Positions 53,926 through 62,626 are shown, counted from the stretch's first letter. The stretch is 64,000 bases of DNA from Phocaeicola fibrisolvens (GCF_025567125.1 NZ_JAOQJI010000008.1:62001-126000); one strand, 5' to 3'. Numbers and translations: made by a program. The notes: a model not told the origin generated them from the letters alone.

Positions 53926-53977
53926 AAAAGCAACAGGCGGTGACAAGAATGGGTTCTTGCCACCGCCTGTTGCTTAT
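53926..53977. terminator. Terminator between lpxH and kdgK
   Basis: A long stem (15 bp at 53928-53942 with 53961-53975, and 6 bp at 53944-53949 with 53954-53959) is interrupted only by an A-C mismatch. A short T run follows in minus-strand sense. It separates the convergent lpxH and kdgK genes. Confidence 0.8.
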
Positions 53978-53993
53978 GAGGTTTGTATGTGGT

Positions 53994-55034
53994 TTATCGG
54001 GCCACTTCTCCGCTTTCCTGACGGGCAAGCAGACCTTCTACTTCGGATACCTTGACCATGTTGTAGTCGCCGGCAATGGTATTCTTCAATACAGAAGCAG
54101 CTGTTGAAAAATCTACACGTTTCTGATTGTCTTCGAATGCATTCTGTGCATACAGCATGGCGCCACAGAAGGCATCGCCTACTCCTACACAGTCGATGAC
54201 GTTGTCGATGTCGAACACGCGGGTGTATTTCATTTCACCGTGGGCATAGAGAATGCCGGCAAATGTGTGGTGCTCGGAACTCATGACGTTGCGCAGGGCA
54301 ATGTAGATGTACTTGCAGTTCGGAATCTGCTGGCTGATGCCTTGGCAGAATTTCTCGTAGGCAGCTGTGTCGTATTTCTCACCGCTCTTGGTGGCTTTGA
54401 AGCCGGGAGCCGGAATGCCAGTCACGAGGGCATATTCGCCTTCACTTCCGAACATGATGTCGCTGCTGGTCATTAGCGGACGCAATACCTCTTGAGCCGT
54501 TTTTCCATAATTCCACAAGTTTTTGCGGTAGTTGATGTCGTAAGAGATGGTCAGTCCCATTTCTTTGGCAATGTCGATGGCTTCTTTACAAACGTCGGCC
54601 AAGCCCGGAGTCAGTGCGGCATCGATGCCTGACCAGTGGAAGATGGCGGCATCCTTGAAGATTTCCCGCCAGTTGATCATACCGGGTTTCAGTTCGGAGA
54701 AAGCCGAGTTTTCACGGTCGTAGATGACGTTGGAGTTACGCATGGCCGCAGCCTTTTCCATGTAATATGTACCAAGTCGGTGTCCGCCAAAAAGAATGTG
54801 CTTCGTGCCGATGTTATGTGAACGGAGTTCTGCGATACAAGTTTCTCCCAGTGCATTGTCCGGCAAACGCGTGATGTATTCCACTTCTCCGCCAAAATTG
54901 GCAATGGAAATGGCTACATTGGCTTCACTTCCTCCATAATTGACAAGGAAGTCGTGGCTTTGTTGAATACGCAGGTTGTCGGGTGTGGTGAGACGGAGCA
55001 TGATTTCTCCAAATGTTACAATCTTTTTGCTCAT
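53994..55034 (-). CDS. kdgK: 2-keto-3-deoxygluconate kinase (PfkB family)
   Basis: This 346-residue ribokinase-fold kinase matches bacterial KDG kinases: VTFGEIMLRLTTPDN at the start, VNYGGSEANVA for substrate binding, and the anion-hole/catalytic DCVGVGDAFCGAML near residue 280 (the Asp of GVGD is the base). It phosphorylates 2-keto-3-deoxygluconate to KDPG in uronate catabolism. The unsaturated uronate released by GH88 in the GAG locus would, after isomerase and reductase steps not seen here, end in this substrate. It is a single-gene unit. Confidence 0.85.
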   Translation of the reverse strand: MSKKIVTFGEIMLRLTTPDNLRIQQSHDFLVNYGGSEANVAISIANFGGEVEYITRLPDNALGETCIAELRSHNIGTKHILFGGHRLGTYYMEKAAAMRNSNVIYDRENSAFSELKPGMINWREIFKDAAIFHWSGIDAALTPGLADVCKEAIDIAKEMGLTISYDINYRKNLWNYGKTAQEVLRPLMTSSDIMFGSEGEYALVTGIPAPGFKATKSGEKYDTAAYEKFCQGISQQIPNCKYIYIALRNVMSSEHHTFAGILYAHGEMKYTRVFDIDNVIDCVGVGDAFCGAMLYAQNAFEDNQKRVDFSTAASVLKNTIAGDYNMVKVSEVEGLLARQESGEVAR

Positions 55035-55126
55035 AGTGGGATGTTTTTTATTTTAACTGAAAGCGGAGCAAAAAAGAAAAGGATACTCCTTGCGGGGATT
55101 CCTTTTCCTTGCTTTCGTTTCCTCGG

Positions 55127-55134
55127 CAAAGATA
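55127..55134 (-). promoter_or_regulatory. -7 box of kdgK
   Basis: Minus-strand TATCTTTG matches TAnnTTTG, 93 bp before the kdgK start. Confidence 0.4.
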
Positions 55135-55187
55135 GTGAATTCCTGTCAGGGGGTATCCTCTTTTAACTCTTTTAGGATTCCTGTGGT

Positions 55188-56387
55188 TTATTTGCTGTTC
55201 AGGATGTTCATGGTGTCGGTAGCAATCATCAGCTCTTCGTCGGTCGGGATGACTACGACTTTTACTTTGGAATTGTCAGTAGAGATGATGGCTTCTTTTC
55301 CGCGAACTTTGTTTCTTTCCGGATCGATTTCTACGCCCAGGAAGCCCAAAGTCTTGCAGACACCGGCACGGGCAGTAGCCTGGTTTTCACCTACACCACC
55401 TGTGAACAGGATGACGTCGACGCCTCCCATGGCAGCAGCGTATGCACCGATGTATTTGGTGATGCGGTAGAAGTACATGTTTTCAGTCAGGATGGCACGT
55501 TCTTCGCCTCTGGCTACGGCATCTTCCAGCTCACGCATGTCGCTTGATTTTTCGAACATACCCAGCACACCGCTCTTCTTGTTCAGCAGGGTAGACATTT
55601 CATCTGGAGTCAGGCCTTCTTTCTTCATGATGTAAGTGATGGCACCTCCGTCGATGTCTCCACTACGAGTACCCATCATCAAGCCTTCCAGCGGAGTCAG
55701 TCCCATGCTGGTATCGATACATTTTCCGTCTTTTACAGCAGCGATGGAACCACCGTTACCGATGTGGCAGGTGATGATACGGCTGCCTTCCTGCGGGATA
55801 CCCAGGAATTCACATACACGTTTTGAAACATAGCGGTGAGAAGTTCCGTGGAAACCGTAGCGGCGGATACCGTATTTTTCATAATAGCTGTAAGGAATGG
55901 CATACAGGTATGCATAGTCCGGCATAGTCTGGTGGAAAGCAGTATCGAATACGGCTACCTGCGGCACTTCCGGCAACAGTTTCTGAACGGCATAGATACC
56001 TTTCAGGTTAGCCGGGTTGTGAAGCGGGCCCAGGTCGCAGCACTCTTCTACGGCTGCAATCACGGCATCGTCAATCAGTACAGAACCACTGAACTTGGTA
56101 CCTCCGTGCAGTACGCGGTGACCCACAGCTTTGATTTCATGCAGGTTTTTTACAGCACCGTATTCAGGATTGGTCAGTGTATCGAAGATGAATTGTACGC
56201 CGGTAGTGTGTTCCGGTACGTCTTTTTCGAGGATTTTCTTTTCACCGTTCGGCAGAGTAAGCTTCAGGAAAGAGCCCGGAAGGCCGATTTTTTCGATTCC
56301 TCCTTGCGCGAGGACTTCTTTTGTAGTCATTTCAAACAGTTTGTACTTGATTGAAGAGCTACCACAGTTGAGTACTAATACTTTCAT
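55188..56387 (-). CDS. ackA: Acetate kinase
   Basis: The chosen start at 56387 gives 399 residues, the normal length, and the standard opening VLVLNCGSSSIKYKLF. Further acetate-kinase motifs are HRVLHGG, AVFDTAFHQTMPDYAY, YGFHGTSHRYVS, CHIGNGGSIAAV and GDIDGG. It converts acetyl phosphate plus ADP to acetate and ATP, a main energy step in Bacteroides fermentation. It is the second gene of the pta-ackA operon; the upstream intergenic region holds a perfect inverted repeat. Confidence 0.97.
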   Translation of the reverse strand: MKVLVLNCGSSSIKYKLFEMTTKEVLAQGGIEKIGLPGSFLKLTLPNGEKKILEKDVPEHTTGVQFIFDTLTNPEYGAVKNLHEIKAVGHRVLHGGTKFSGSVLIDDAVIAAVEECCDLGPLHNPANLKGIYAVQKLLPEVPQVAVFDTAFHQTMPDYAYLYAIPYSYYEKYGIRRYGFHGTSHRYVSKRVCEFLGIPQEGSRIITCHIGNGGSIAAVKDGKCIDTSMGLTPLEGLMMGTRSGDIDGGAITYIMKKEGLTPDEMSTLLNKKSGVLGMFEKSSDMRELEDAVARGEERAILTENMYFYRITKYIGAYAAAMGGVDVILFTGGVGENQATARAGVCKTLGFLGVEIDPERNKVRGKEAIISTDNSKVKVVVIPTDEELMIATDTMNILNSK

Positions 56388-56420
56388 ATAATTGGAATAT
56401 TTTTTTAGAATAGTGAAAAT

Positions 56421-56458
56421 CATAATGCCACTCTGCGAGAAAGGGGAGTGGCATTATG
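56421..56458 (-). other. Perfect 13-bp inverted repeat between pta and ackA
   Basis: CATAATGCCACTC (56421-56433) and 56446-56458 are exact reverse complements with a 12-nt loop. A weak T-rich stretch (ATTTTC) follows in minus-strand sense. It lies in the 93-bp gap between the two genes and could tune the ratio of the two enzymes by partial termination or mRNA processing. Confidence 0.65.
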
Positions 56459-56480
56459 GATATGGATAAGATTCGGATGA

Positions 56481-57491
56481 TTACTGAGCTTTGGCAGCGA
56501 TGGCCTGGTTAGCTGTGATGGCAATCATCTTATATACGTCGTCTACACTGCATCCACGAGACAAGTCGTTGACCGGACGGGCGATACCCTGCAGGATCGG
56601 TCCTACGGCAGTTGCATGTCCCAGACGTTCTACCAGTTTGTAAGAGATGTTTCCGACTTCCAGACACGGAACCACCAGTACGTTGGCTTTTCCAGCGATT
56701 TCTGAACCCGGAGCTTTGCTGGCGCCTACCTTCGGAACCAGTGCAGCATCGGCCTGCAGTTCACCGTCAATCTTCAGGGACGGATCCATTTCTTTGGCAA
56801 TCTTCAGGGCTTCTACCACTTTGTCTACTACTTCATGTTTAGCAGAACCTTTGGTTGAGAAACTCAACATGGCTACACGCGGGTCAAGACCTGCTACAGA
56901 CTGAGCTGTACGAGCCGTACAGATGGCAATCTGTGCCAGTTGGTTGGCATCCGGAACCGGAGTTACGGCTACGTCACCCATTACCAGGATACCGTTGTCA
57001 CCGCATTCAGGAGCGTGTGTCAGCAACAGCATGGCACCTGAAACACAAGTGATACCCGGAGCAGTCTTGATAATCTGCAATGCCGGACGAAGTACGTCGC
57101 CAGTCGTGTTGCGGGCACCGGCCAGCTGTCCGTCTGCATCACCCGATTTGATAATCAGACAGCCCAAGTAAAGCGGATTCAAAACCAGTTTGCGGGCTTC
57201 TTCGATGGTCATGCCTTTTTTCTTACGAAGTTCGCAAAGCAGTTGTGCGTATTCTTCTTTCTTCGGATGGTTTTCCGGATCGATGATGGTAGCTTTGTGA
57301 ATGTTACCTAATCCCCATTCTTTGGCCAGACCCATGATTTCATCGGGATTACCCAACAGAATCAAGTCTGCTACACCGTCTGTCAATACCTGATTGGCAG
57401 CCTTCAAAGTACGTTCTTCTGTTCCTTCCGGAAGCACGATGCGCTGTTTGTTTGCTTTAGCGCGTTCAACGATTTCACTGATTAAATCCAT
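56481..57491 (-). CDS. pta: Phosphate acetyltransferase
   Basis: This 336-residue Pta is the short form, without the N-terminal regulatory domain. It starts IVERAKANKQRIVLPEGTEERTLKAA and includes the PGITCVSGAMLL, ATRGSRPA-like AMLSFSTKGSAKH and the C-terminal GIARPVNDLSRGCSVDD signature. It makes acetyl phosphate from acetyl-CoA for AckA. It is first in the operon with ackA. An 18-bp palindrome that includes a -7 box lies about 63 bp upstream. Confidence 0.96.
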   Translation of the reverse strand: MDLISEIVERAKANKQRIVLPEGTEERTLKAANQVLTDGVADLILLGNPDEIMGLAKEWGLGNIHKATIIDPENHPKKEEYAQLLCELRKKKGMTIEEARKLVLNPLYLGCLIIKSGDADGQLAGARNTTGDVLRPALQIIKTAPGITCVSGAMLLLTHAPECGDNGILVMGDVAVTPVPDANQLAQIAICTARTAQSVAGLDPRVAMLSFSTKGSAKHEVVDKVVEALKIAKEMDPSLKIDGELQADAALVPKVGASKAPGSEIAGKANVLVVPCLEVGNISYKLVERLGHATAVGPILQGIARPVNDLSRGCSVDDVYKMIAITANQAIAAKAQ

Positions 57492-57553
57492 GATTTATAT
57501 GTTAAATAATAAATGCTTGTTGTGTGCGATAACATTGTTTCCCTTATCTGCTG

Positions 57554-57571
57554 CAAAAATAGCTATTTTTG
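57554..57571. promoter_or_regulatory. 18-bp perfect palindrome upstream of pta, with -7 boxes on both strands
   Basis: CAAAAATAGCTATTTTTG is its own reverse complement. It contains TATTTTTG (TAnnTTTG) on both strands, so it could be a promoter element reading either way or an operator for a dimeric regulator. It lies 63 bp before pta and 156 bp before lrgA. Confidence 0.6.
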
Positions 57572-57687
57572 TAATATCTAGTTTGCAAAAGACGTTTTTT
57601 TTTACTTTAAAGTATGCAAAAACCCTCACTTCTTTTATGAAGGGGAATAAAAACCGGTTTTTGGGTAGATTGGTTTTTCTGATTATG

Positions 57688-57695
57688 TAAATTTG
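57688..57695 (+). promoter_or_regulatory. -7 box of lrgAB
   Basis: TAAATTTG matches TAnnTTTG, 31 bp before the lrgA ATG. A -33 TTG at proper spacing is not clear. Confidence 0.45.
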
Positions 57696-57726
57696 CGCCG
57701 GTTTTCAATATTAAATTTAAGGTAAA

Positions 57727-58077
57727 ATGATTCGACAGTGTTCTATTCTTTTCGGATGTCTGGCATTGGGCGAGCTGATTGTATATCTGACGGGCATAAA
57801 ACTGCCTTCAAGTATCATCGGTATGCTGCTGCTGACTCTGTTTCTTCAGCTGGGTTGGATAAAGCTGGAGTGGGTGCAAGGCCTGACTAATTTCTTGGTA
57901 GCTAATCTCGGATTTTTCTTTGTGCCATCGGGGGTGGCTTTGATGCTTTATTTCGACATCATTACGGCCCAGTTCTGGCCGATTGTGATTGCTACGTTGG
58001 TTAGTACAGTATTAGTGTTGGTTGTTACAGGTTGGGTTCATCAATTGGTGCGTAAGTATGGATTTTTTCGAAAATAA
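57727..58077 (+). CDS. lrgA: CidA/LrgA-family holin-like membrane protein
   Basis: This 116-residue protein has four hydrophobic segments and the family phrase LPSSIIGMLLLTLFLQLG followed by LGFFFVPSGVALM. LrgA/CidA proteins are holin-like; in some bacteria they take part in murein hydrolase control, in others in pyruvate or other metabolite transport. It overlaps the lrgB start by 20 bp, so both are made together. It is next to the acetate-producing pta-ackA genes, though transcribed away from them. Confidence 0.9.
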   Translation: MIRQCSILFGCLALGELIVYLTGIKLPSSIIGMLLLTLFLQLGWIKLEWVQGLTNFLVANLGFFFVPSGVALMLYFDIITAQFWPIVIATLVSTVLVLVVTGWVHQLVRKYGFFRK

Positions 58078-58753
58078 GTTCTTTTTATTGGCCATTACAT
58101 TTGGCTTTTATTTCTTGTCAAAATTGTTGCAAAGAAAAACGGGTTGGGTCTTGTTGAACCCGATTTTGGTGGCGATTGCCTTACTGATTTGTTTCCTGGA
58201 ATGTACAGGTGTCTCTTATAAAACATATTCAGAAGCAGGTTATCTTGTAGAATTCTGGTTGAAGCCGGCAGTAGTGGCATTGGGTGTTCCATTGTATCTG
58301 CAGTTGCGTATGATTAAGAAACAGCTGATGCCGATTCTGGTTTCACAGCTGGCAGGCTGTGTAGTAGGGCTGGTTTCTGTCACCATTATAGCCAAGCTGT
58401 TGGATGCATCGCCTGAAGTGATTATGTCTTTGGCTCCGAAATCGGTTACCACTCCGATTGCCATGGAAGTATCGAATGCAGTAGGAGGTATTCCTTCTTT
58501 GACGGCAGCTGTGGTGATTGTGGTCGGATTGTTTGGGGCTATTTGCGGTTTTAAACTTCTGCAGGTAGGACGTGTGGCCAGTCCGATTGCCCAGGGCTTG
58601 TCCATGGGTACGGCCAGTCATGCCGTGGGTACTTCACGTGCCATGGAAGTGAGTGGAAAGTATGGAGCGTATGCCAGCTTGGGACTGACATTGAACGGAA
58701 TCCTTACAGCACTGCTTTCACCGACCATTCTGCATCTGCTGGGATTGTATTAA
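58058..58753 (+). CDS. lrgB: LrgB/CidB-family membrane protein
   Basis: The start at 58058 gives 231 residues and overlaps lrgA by 20 bp. LrgB features are clear: YFLSKLLQRKTGWVLLNPILVAI, the LVPLY-like GVPLYLQLRMIKK, SLAPKSVTTPIAMEVS and GTASHAVGTSRAMEVSG. It has about seven transmembrane segments. It acts with LrgA in the inner membrane, probably in overflow-metabolite handling or autolysis control. Confidence 0.93.
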   Translation: MDFFENKFFLLAITFGFYFLSKLLQRKTGWVLLNPILVAIALLICFLECTGVSYKTYSEAGYLVEFWLKPAVVALGVPLYLQLRMIKKQLMPILVSQLAGCVVGLVSVTIIAKLLDASPEVIMSLAPKSVTTPIAMEVSNAVGGIPSLTAAVVIVVGLFGAICGFKLLQVGRVASPIAQGLSMGTASHAVGTSRAMEVSGKYGAYASLGLTLNGILTALLSPTILHLLGLY

Positions 58754-58809
58754 AGGTTGTTACGGGATGTCATATTGTCCAAACAGGAGGTGAACTGTGA
58801 AAGGGATGA

Positions 58810-58841
58810 ATTGGTCTTTTTCGCAAAATGCACTATATTTG
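58810..58841 (+). promoter_or_regulatory. Promoter of the DUF2156-GNAT unit
   Basis: ATTG (58810-58813) and TATATTTG (58834-58841) are 20 bp apart, and the start codon at 58871 lies 29 bp downstream. Confidence 0.65.
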
Positions 58842-58870
58842 TCCTTTAAACAGGGAACCAAATTTGTGTT

Positions 58871-59761
58871 ATGATTACATTTAAACCTATTGAACTAGAC
58901 GACAAAGATAGGGTCCAGAAATATACGTTACGCAGTTGGCGTCGTAATTGCGACCTGTCATTTTCTAATTTATACAGCTGGCGCTTCTTGTATCGTACGG
59001 AGATTGCGGAGAAGGACGGCTTCTTGTTGTTCCGTTTTTATGCCGACAATCAATTGGCTTACATGATGCCGGTGGGAGAGGGTAATCTCCATTCTATATT
59101 GGAGGAACTGATGGAGGATGCACGCAGCCTGGGGGCTCCTTTCCGTTTGCTGGGAGTCTGCGTCGGGATGCGTGCAGAACTGGAATCGGCTTTCCCGTTC
59201 CAGTTTGATTTCGTGGCCGACCGTGATTATTTTGATTATGTGTATCTGCGGACAGATTTGGCTACTCTGCGTGGAAAGAAATATCAACCCAAGCGGAATC
59301 ACATCAATAAGTTCAAGGCGGCTTATCCGGATTATGAATACAAACAGCTGACTCCCGAGCTGATTCCAGAATGCTTGCAACTGGAAACGGAGTGGTGTAA
59401 GGCAAATGATTGTGCGGAGAATCAGGCTCTGCAGGATGAACGTCGTTCCATGACAGCGGCGTTGCAACACATGGATCAGCTGGACATTCAGGGAGGTGTA
59501 CTTTATGTAGGAGGCAAGATTGTGGCTTTCACGTTTGGTGCGCCCATCAACCAGGAAACCTTTGATACCTGTGTGGAAAAGGCTGATACGGATATTGAAG
59601 GAGCATACGCCATGATTAACTATGAGTTTGCCAACCATATTCCTGAACAGTATGTGTATATCAACCGGGAAGAAGATTTGGGATTGGAAGGGCTTCGCAG
59701 GGCGAAACTGTCTTATCATCCGGAGATTCTTCTTGAAAAGTACGTGGCAGAATTGAAATGA
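58871..59761 (+). CDS. DUF2156 / LPG_synthase_C-like protein
   Basis: This 296-residue protein resembles the soluble GNAT-like domain of phosphatidylglycerol lysyltransferases (DUF2156): DRDYFDYVYLRTDLATLRGKKY, then RNHINKFKAAYPDYEYKQL and the end YINREEDLGLEGLRRAKLSY. It has no transmembrane segment, so it is not a full MprF. It may transfer an aminoacyl group to a lipid or other acceptor. That is inference from the fold. It overlaps the next gene by 4 bp (ATGA), so the two are coupled. Confidence 0.82.
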   Translation: MITFKPIELDDKDRVQKYTLRSWRRNCDLSFSNLYSWRFLYRTEIAEKDGFLLFRFYADNQLAYMMPVGEGNLHSILEELMEDARSLGAPFRLLGVCVGMRAELESAFPFQFDFVADRDYFDYVYLRTDLATLRGKKYQPKRNHINKFKAAYPDYEYKQLTPELIPECLQLETEWCKANDCAENQALQDERRSMTAALQHMDQLDIQGGVLYVGGKIVAFTFGAPINQETFDTCVEKADTDIEGAYAMINYEFANHIPEQYVYINREEDLGLEGLRRAKLSYHPEILLEKYVAELK

Positions 59762-60783
59762 CAATAAAGGAACAAGTCAAAGTCCTCTGGAAACAGTGTT
59801 TCCATGATACGGACGAATTCATTGATTTTTATTTTCAAAAGCGGTATACCGATGAGCTGAACAGTTATGCGGAAGCAGACGGTCGGGTCATTGCCGCTTT
59901 GCAGCGTATTCCTTATGCTTTGACGTATGAGGGGATGGAAATGCCTGTCGCCTATATTTCCGGGGCCTGTACGGATCCGGCCTATCGGAACCAAGGGACG
60001 ATGCGTCGGTTGCTGGCGGAAGCACATCGTCGGATGTACCGGGAAGGAGTGATGTTTTCTACTTTGATTCCGGCGGAAGAATGGTTGAAAGGATATTATG
60101 CCCGTTCCGGATATGCGAATTGTTTTTCACAGACAAAAAAGTTATTAACAGCTTCTTCTTTACCTGTTGATAACTTTTCGGGGTCGTTGAAAATGGTTGA
60201 AATCCCTCCTGAGAGTACACTGTGTGGGGATGCATTTCGTTTTTTTGATCATTTCCAATCTTCCCAGGAGGCTTACATACAGCATGATTGGGAGGATTTC
60301 CACATTATATTAACCGATTTGCAGTTGAGCGGCGGTTCGTTGTGGGGGGCTTTTCAGGAAGGAGTCTTGAGTGGGCTCTGTTTTTGCTTTCCGGAAGAAA
60401 AGACGTTGAAAGTAACGGAACAGGTTGCTGTGGGGAAAGAGGTGGAGCAGGCTATGTTGGAGTATCTATTGTCTCACTACCATGCGGTTCAGGCAGAATG
60501 TCTGGGGAGAGAAGGAGAAAACTCCTATGAGCTGGGAATGGCGAGAATCATTCATGTAGAAGCCATGCTGCGGTTGCTGGCAGGCAGGCATTCAAGTAAT
60601 CTTTATATAAAGGTGGAAGGGGATGAGGCTATTCCTGAAAATAATGGCTGGCACAATGTAGAAAATGGACATTATTTTAGAGGACGACAAGAGGGAAAAA
60701 CATATCGTATCCTTTCTATTGAAAGATTGACTTGCTTGCTGTTTGAGGGAAAACACCCTTATATGAATCTGATGTTAAATTAA
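59758..60783 (+). CDS. GNAT-family N-acetyltransferase (Eis-like)
   Basis: This 341-residue protein has a GNAT core near its N-terminus: VAYISGACTDPAYRNQGTMRRLLAEAHRR carries the acetyl-CoA-binding Q/R-x-x-G-x-G/A motif (NQGTMR), followed by YYARSGYAN. The rest resembles the second acyltransferase and sterol-carrier-like domains of Eis-type enzymes. Its acceptor is unknown. It is translationally coupled to the DUF2156 gene, and its stop is only 3 bp from that of convergent cdaA. Confidence 0.82.
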   Translation: MTIKEQVKVLWKQCFHDTDEFIDFYFQKRYTDELNSYAEADGRVIAALQRIPYALTYEGMEMPVAYISGACTDPAYRNQGTMRRLLAEAHRRMYREGVMFSTLIPAEEWLKGYYARSGYANCFSQTKKLLTASSLPVDNFSGSLKMVEIPPESTLCGDAFRFFDHFQSSQEAYIQHDWEDFHIILTDLQLSGGSLWGAFQEGVLSGLCFCFPEEKTLKVTEQVAVGKEVEQAMLEYLLSHYHAVQAECLGREGENSYELGMARIIHVEAMLRLLAGRHSSNLYIKVEGDEAIPENNGWHNVENGHYFRGRQEGKTYRILSIERLTCLLFEGKHPYMNLMLN

Positions 60784-60786
60784 GGA

Positions 60787-61566
60787 CTATTGTTCGCTTT
60801 CCGAGGTTAACATACGTTCCAGTTCTTCGGCGGTGAGTTTTAGGTGAAACTGTCCGCGGTAGGCGATGGAGATACCTCCGGTTTCTTCCGATACAATGAT
60901 GGCCATGGCATCCGTTTCCTGTGAGACACCTAATGCTGCGCGGTGGCGAAGTCCCAGTTCTTTGGGAATTTCCAGGTTGTGTGAGACCGGAAGAATGCAT
61001 CCCGCAGCTTTTATCCGTTTGTGACTGATAATCATGGCTCCATCGTGAAGCGGGCTGTTTTTAAAGAAAATGTTTTCAATCAGCCGTTGGTTGATGTTGG
61101 CATCAATCACATCTCCTGTGCGTACGATATCATCTAGTGGAAAGTCTTTTTCGATGACAATCAAGGCGCCTACTTTTCCTTTGCTCATGTTCAGGCAAGC
61201 CATGACAATAGGCATGATGTCTTCTCGTTCTGTTTCATTCTTTTTGTTGCCTTTCAGGAAGCGGAACAGACTGTTGCTTCGGTGTCGGGAACCAAGGGAA
61301 AGTAGAAAATGGCGTATCTCATCCTGGAACAAAACAATCAGGGCTATGACTCCCACGCTGACCAGCTTGTCGAAGATAGAGCCTAGCAGTCGCATCTGAA
61401 GTACTTGTGATACAATGACCCAGATGATAATGAACACCAGAATTCCGATAAAAATATTGATGGAGCCCGACGATTTCATCAACTTGTAAGTCTTATACAG
61501 CAGAAAGGCTACCAGCAGGATGTCGAGTATGTCTTTAAAGCTAAGTATGTATATATCGAAAGGCAT
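60787..61566 (-). CDS. cdaA: Diadenylate cyclase CdaA
   Basis: This 259-residue protein makes cyclic di-AMP from two ATP. It has three N-terminal transmembrane helices (about residues 10-80) and a DAC domain with the two catalytic motifs SPLHDGAMII (D175-G176-A177) and GLRHRAALG (R207-H208-R209), followed by SEETGGISIAY. It is the CdaA/DacA membrane type. c-di-AMP normally controls potassium and osmolyte uptake and cell-wall balance. It follows folP by 33 bp and probably shares its transcript. No glmM gene, the usual partner in Firmicutes, is nearby. Confidence 0.95.
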   Translation of the reverse strand: MPFDIYILSFKDILDILLVAFLLYKTYKLMKSSGSINIFIGILVFIIIWVIVSQVLQMRLLGSIFDKLVSVGVIALIVLFQDEIRHFLLSLGSRHRSNSLFRFLKGNKKNETEREDIMPIVMACLNMSKGKVGALIVIEKDFPLDDIVRTGDVIDANINQRLIENIFFKNSPLHDGAMIISHKRIKAAGCILPVSHNLEIPKELGLRHRAALGVSQETDAMAIIVSEETGGISIAYRGQFHLKLTAEELERMLTSESEQ

Positions 61567-61599
61567 AAATGAAGAAAATATGAAAGTTCGTGTTTGGAA

Positions 61600-62448
61600 T
61601 CATCGTTCTTTAAGTGCCTGAAAAATCCGTACGGTTTCAGTGGCGGCCTTGACATCGTGCACCCGGAGTATACGGGCTCCTTTCATCAGTGCAATGGCAT
61701 GCAGGGCAGTAGTTCCATTTAATGCATCTTCTGGTCCTTCCCCAAGCAGCTTGTAGACCATAGACTTTCGGGAAACTCCTATCAGAATGGGTAGCTGGAA
61801 CATTTGCAGTTCTTCCAGTTTATCCAATATTTCATAGTTGTGTGCCAAGGTTTTTCCGAAACCAAATCCTGGGTCGATAATCAGGTCTTTTACACCAGAG
61901 GCTCGTAGTTTTTCGATTTTTTCGGCAAAGTAAAGAATAATTTCTTTTACCGGGTTGTCGTAGTGAGGATTTTTTTGCATGTTTTGTGGAGTTCCCTGCA
62001 TGTGCATCATGATGTAGGGGACTTTGAGTTGGGCTATTGTGGAAAACATTTCTGGGTCCATCTGGCCTGCGGCAATGTCATTGATGAGAGCTATCCCATA
62101 TTCTTCTACACACATTTTTGCCACATCGGCCCGAAAGGTATCGACCGAGACGACGGCTTCCGGACATTCGTTCCGAAGTATTTCCAACCCGTATTTGAGT
62201 CGTTCCATTTCTTCTTTAGGAGAAACATCCGACGCATCTGGTCGTGAGGAATAAGCTCCAATATCAATAAAGTCACCTCCTTCGTCCAAGATTTGGTGAA
62301 TCCGGGCAATAATGTCTTTTTCGGTCTGTTTGCGGCTGTCCGCATAAAAAGAATCGGGAGTGATGTTGAGGATTCCCATAACCCGGGGTTGGGATAAATC
62401 CATCAACTGTCCGTTGACATTGATATATCTTGCGAATGTTTCTTCCAT
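61600..62448 (-). CDS. folP: Dihydropteroate synthase
   Basis: The start at 62448 gives 282 residues. A longer start at 62487 would pass the promoter-like box and is less likely. DHPS motifs are complete: GILNITPDSFYADSR, DIGAYSSRPDA, SVDTFRADVA, IDPGFGFGKTLAHN and the C-terminal RVHDV. It joins p-aminobenzoate to the pterin in folate synthesis and is the sulfonamide target. It is upstream of cdaA in the same operon, as is common in Bacteroidetes. Confidence 0.96.
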   Translation of the reverse strand: MEETFARYINVNGQLMDLSQPRVMGILNITPDSFYADSRKQTEKDIIARIHQILDEGGDFIDIGAYSSRPDASDVSPKEEMERLKYGLEILRNECPEAVVSVDTFRADVAKMCVEEYGIALINDIAAGQMDPEMFSTIAQLKVPYIMMHMQGTPQNMQKNPHYDNPVKEIILYFAEKIEKLRASGVKDLIIDPGFGFGKTLAHNYEILDKLEELQMFQLPILIGVSRKSMVYKLLGEGPEDALNGTTALHAIALMKGARILRVHDVKAATETVRIFQALKER

Positions 62449-62472
62449 GTTTCCACCTCGTTTTTTGCTCTG

Positions 62473-62480
62473 CAAAGGTA
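62473..62480 (-). promoter_or_regulatory. -7 box of folP-cdaA operon
   Basis: Minus-strand TACCTTTG matches TAnnTTTG, 24 bp before the folP start at 62448. This supports the shorter folP start. Confidence 0.45.
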
Positions 62481-62595
62481 CGTACAATAATTCAATTAGG
62501 GCACGTCATTGCATTCGAATTTTGTTTGGGAAAAGGATTTTTTATGGGGTTTCTTTCTCTCTTTTTACACTTTTGGGTAAAAAAAAGCTCAAAAG

Positions 62596-62626
62596 TTTGC
62601 AGGTTAAAAATTTAGTTGTACCTTTG
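62596..62626 (+). promoter_or_regulatory. Promoter of tandem tRNA-Val genes
   Basis: A perfect -33 TTTG (62596-62599) and -7 TACCTTTG (62619-62626) are separated by 19 bp, and the first tRNA starts 26 bp further on. It is the best two-box promoter in the window. Confidence 0.75.

Noticed and set aside
55080..55168. Possible long hairpin GGATACTCC/GGGGTATCC before kdgK
   Set aside because: The arms are short, have a mismatch and are almost 70 bp apart, so they do not form a convincing terminator or riboswitch.
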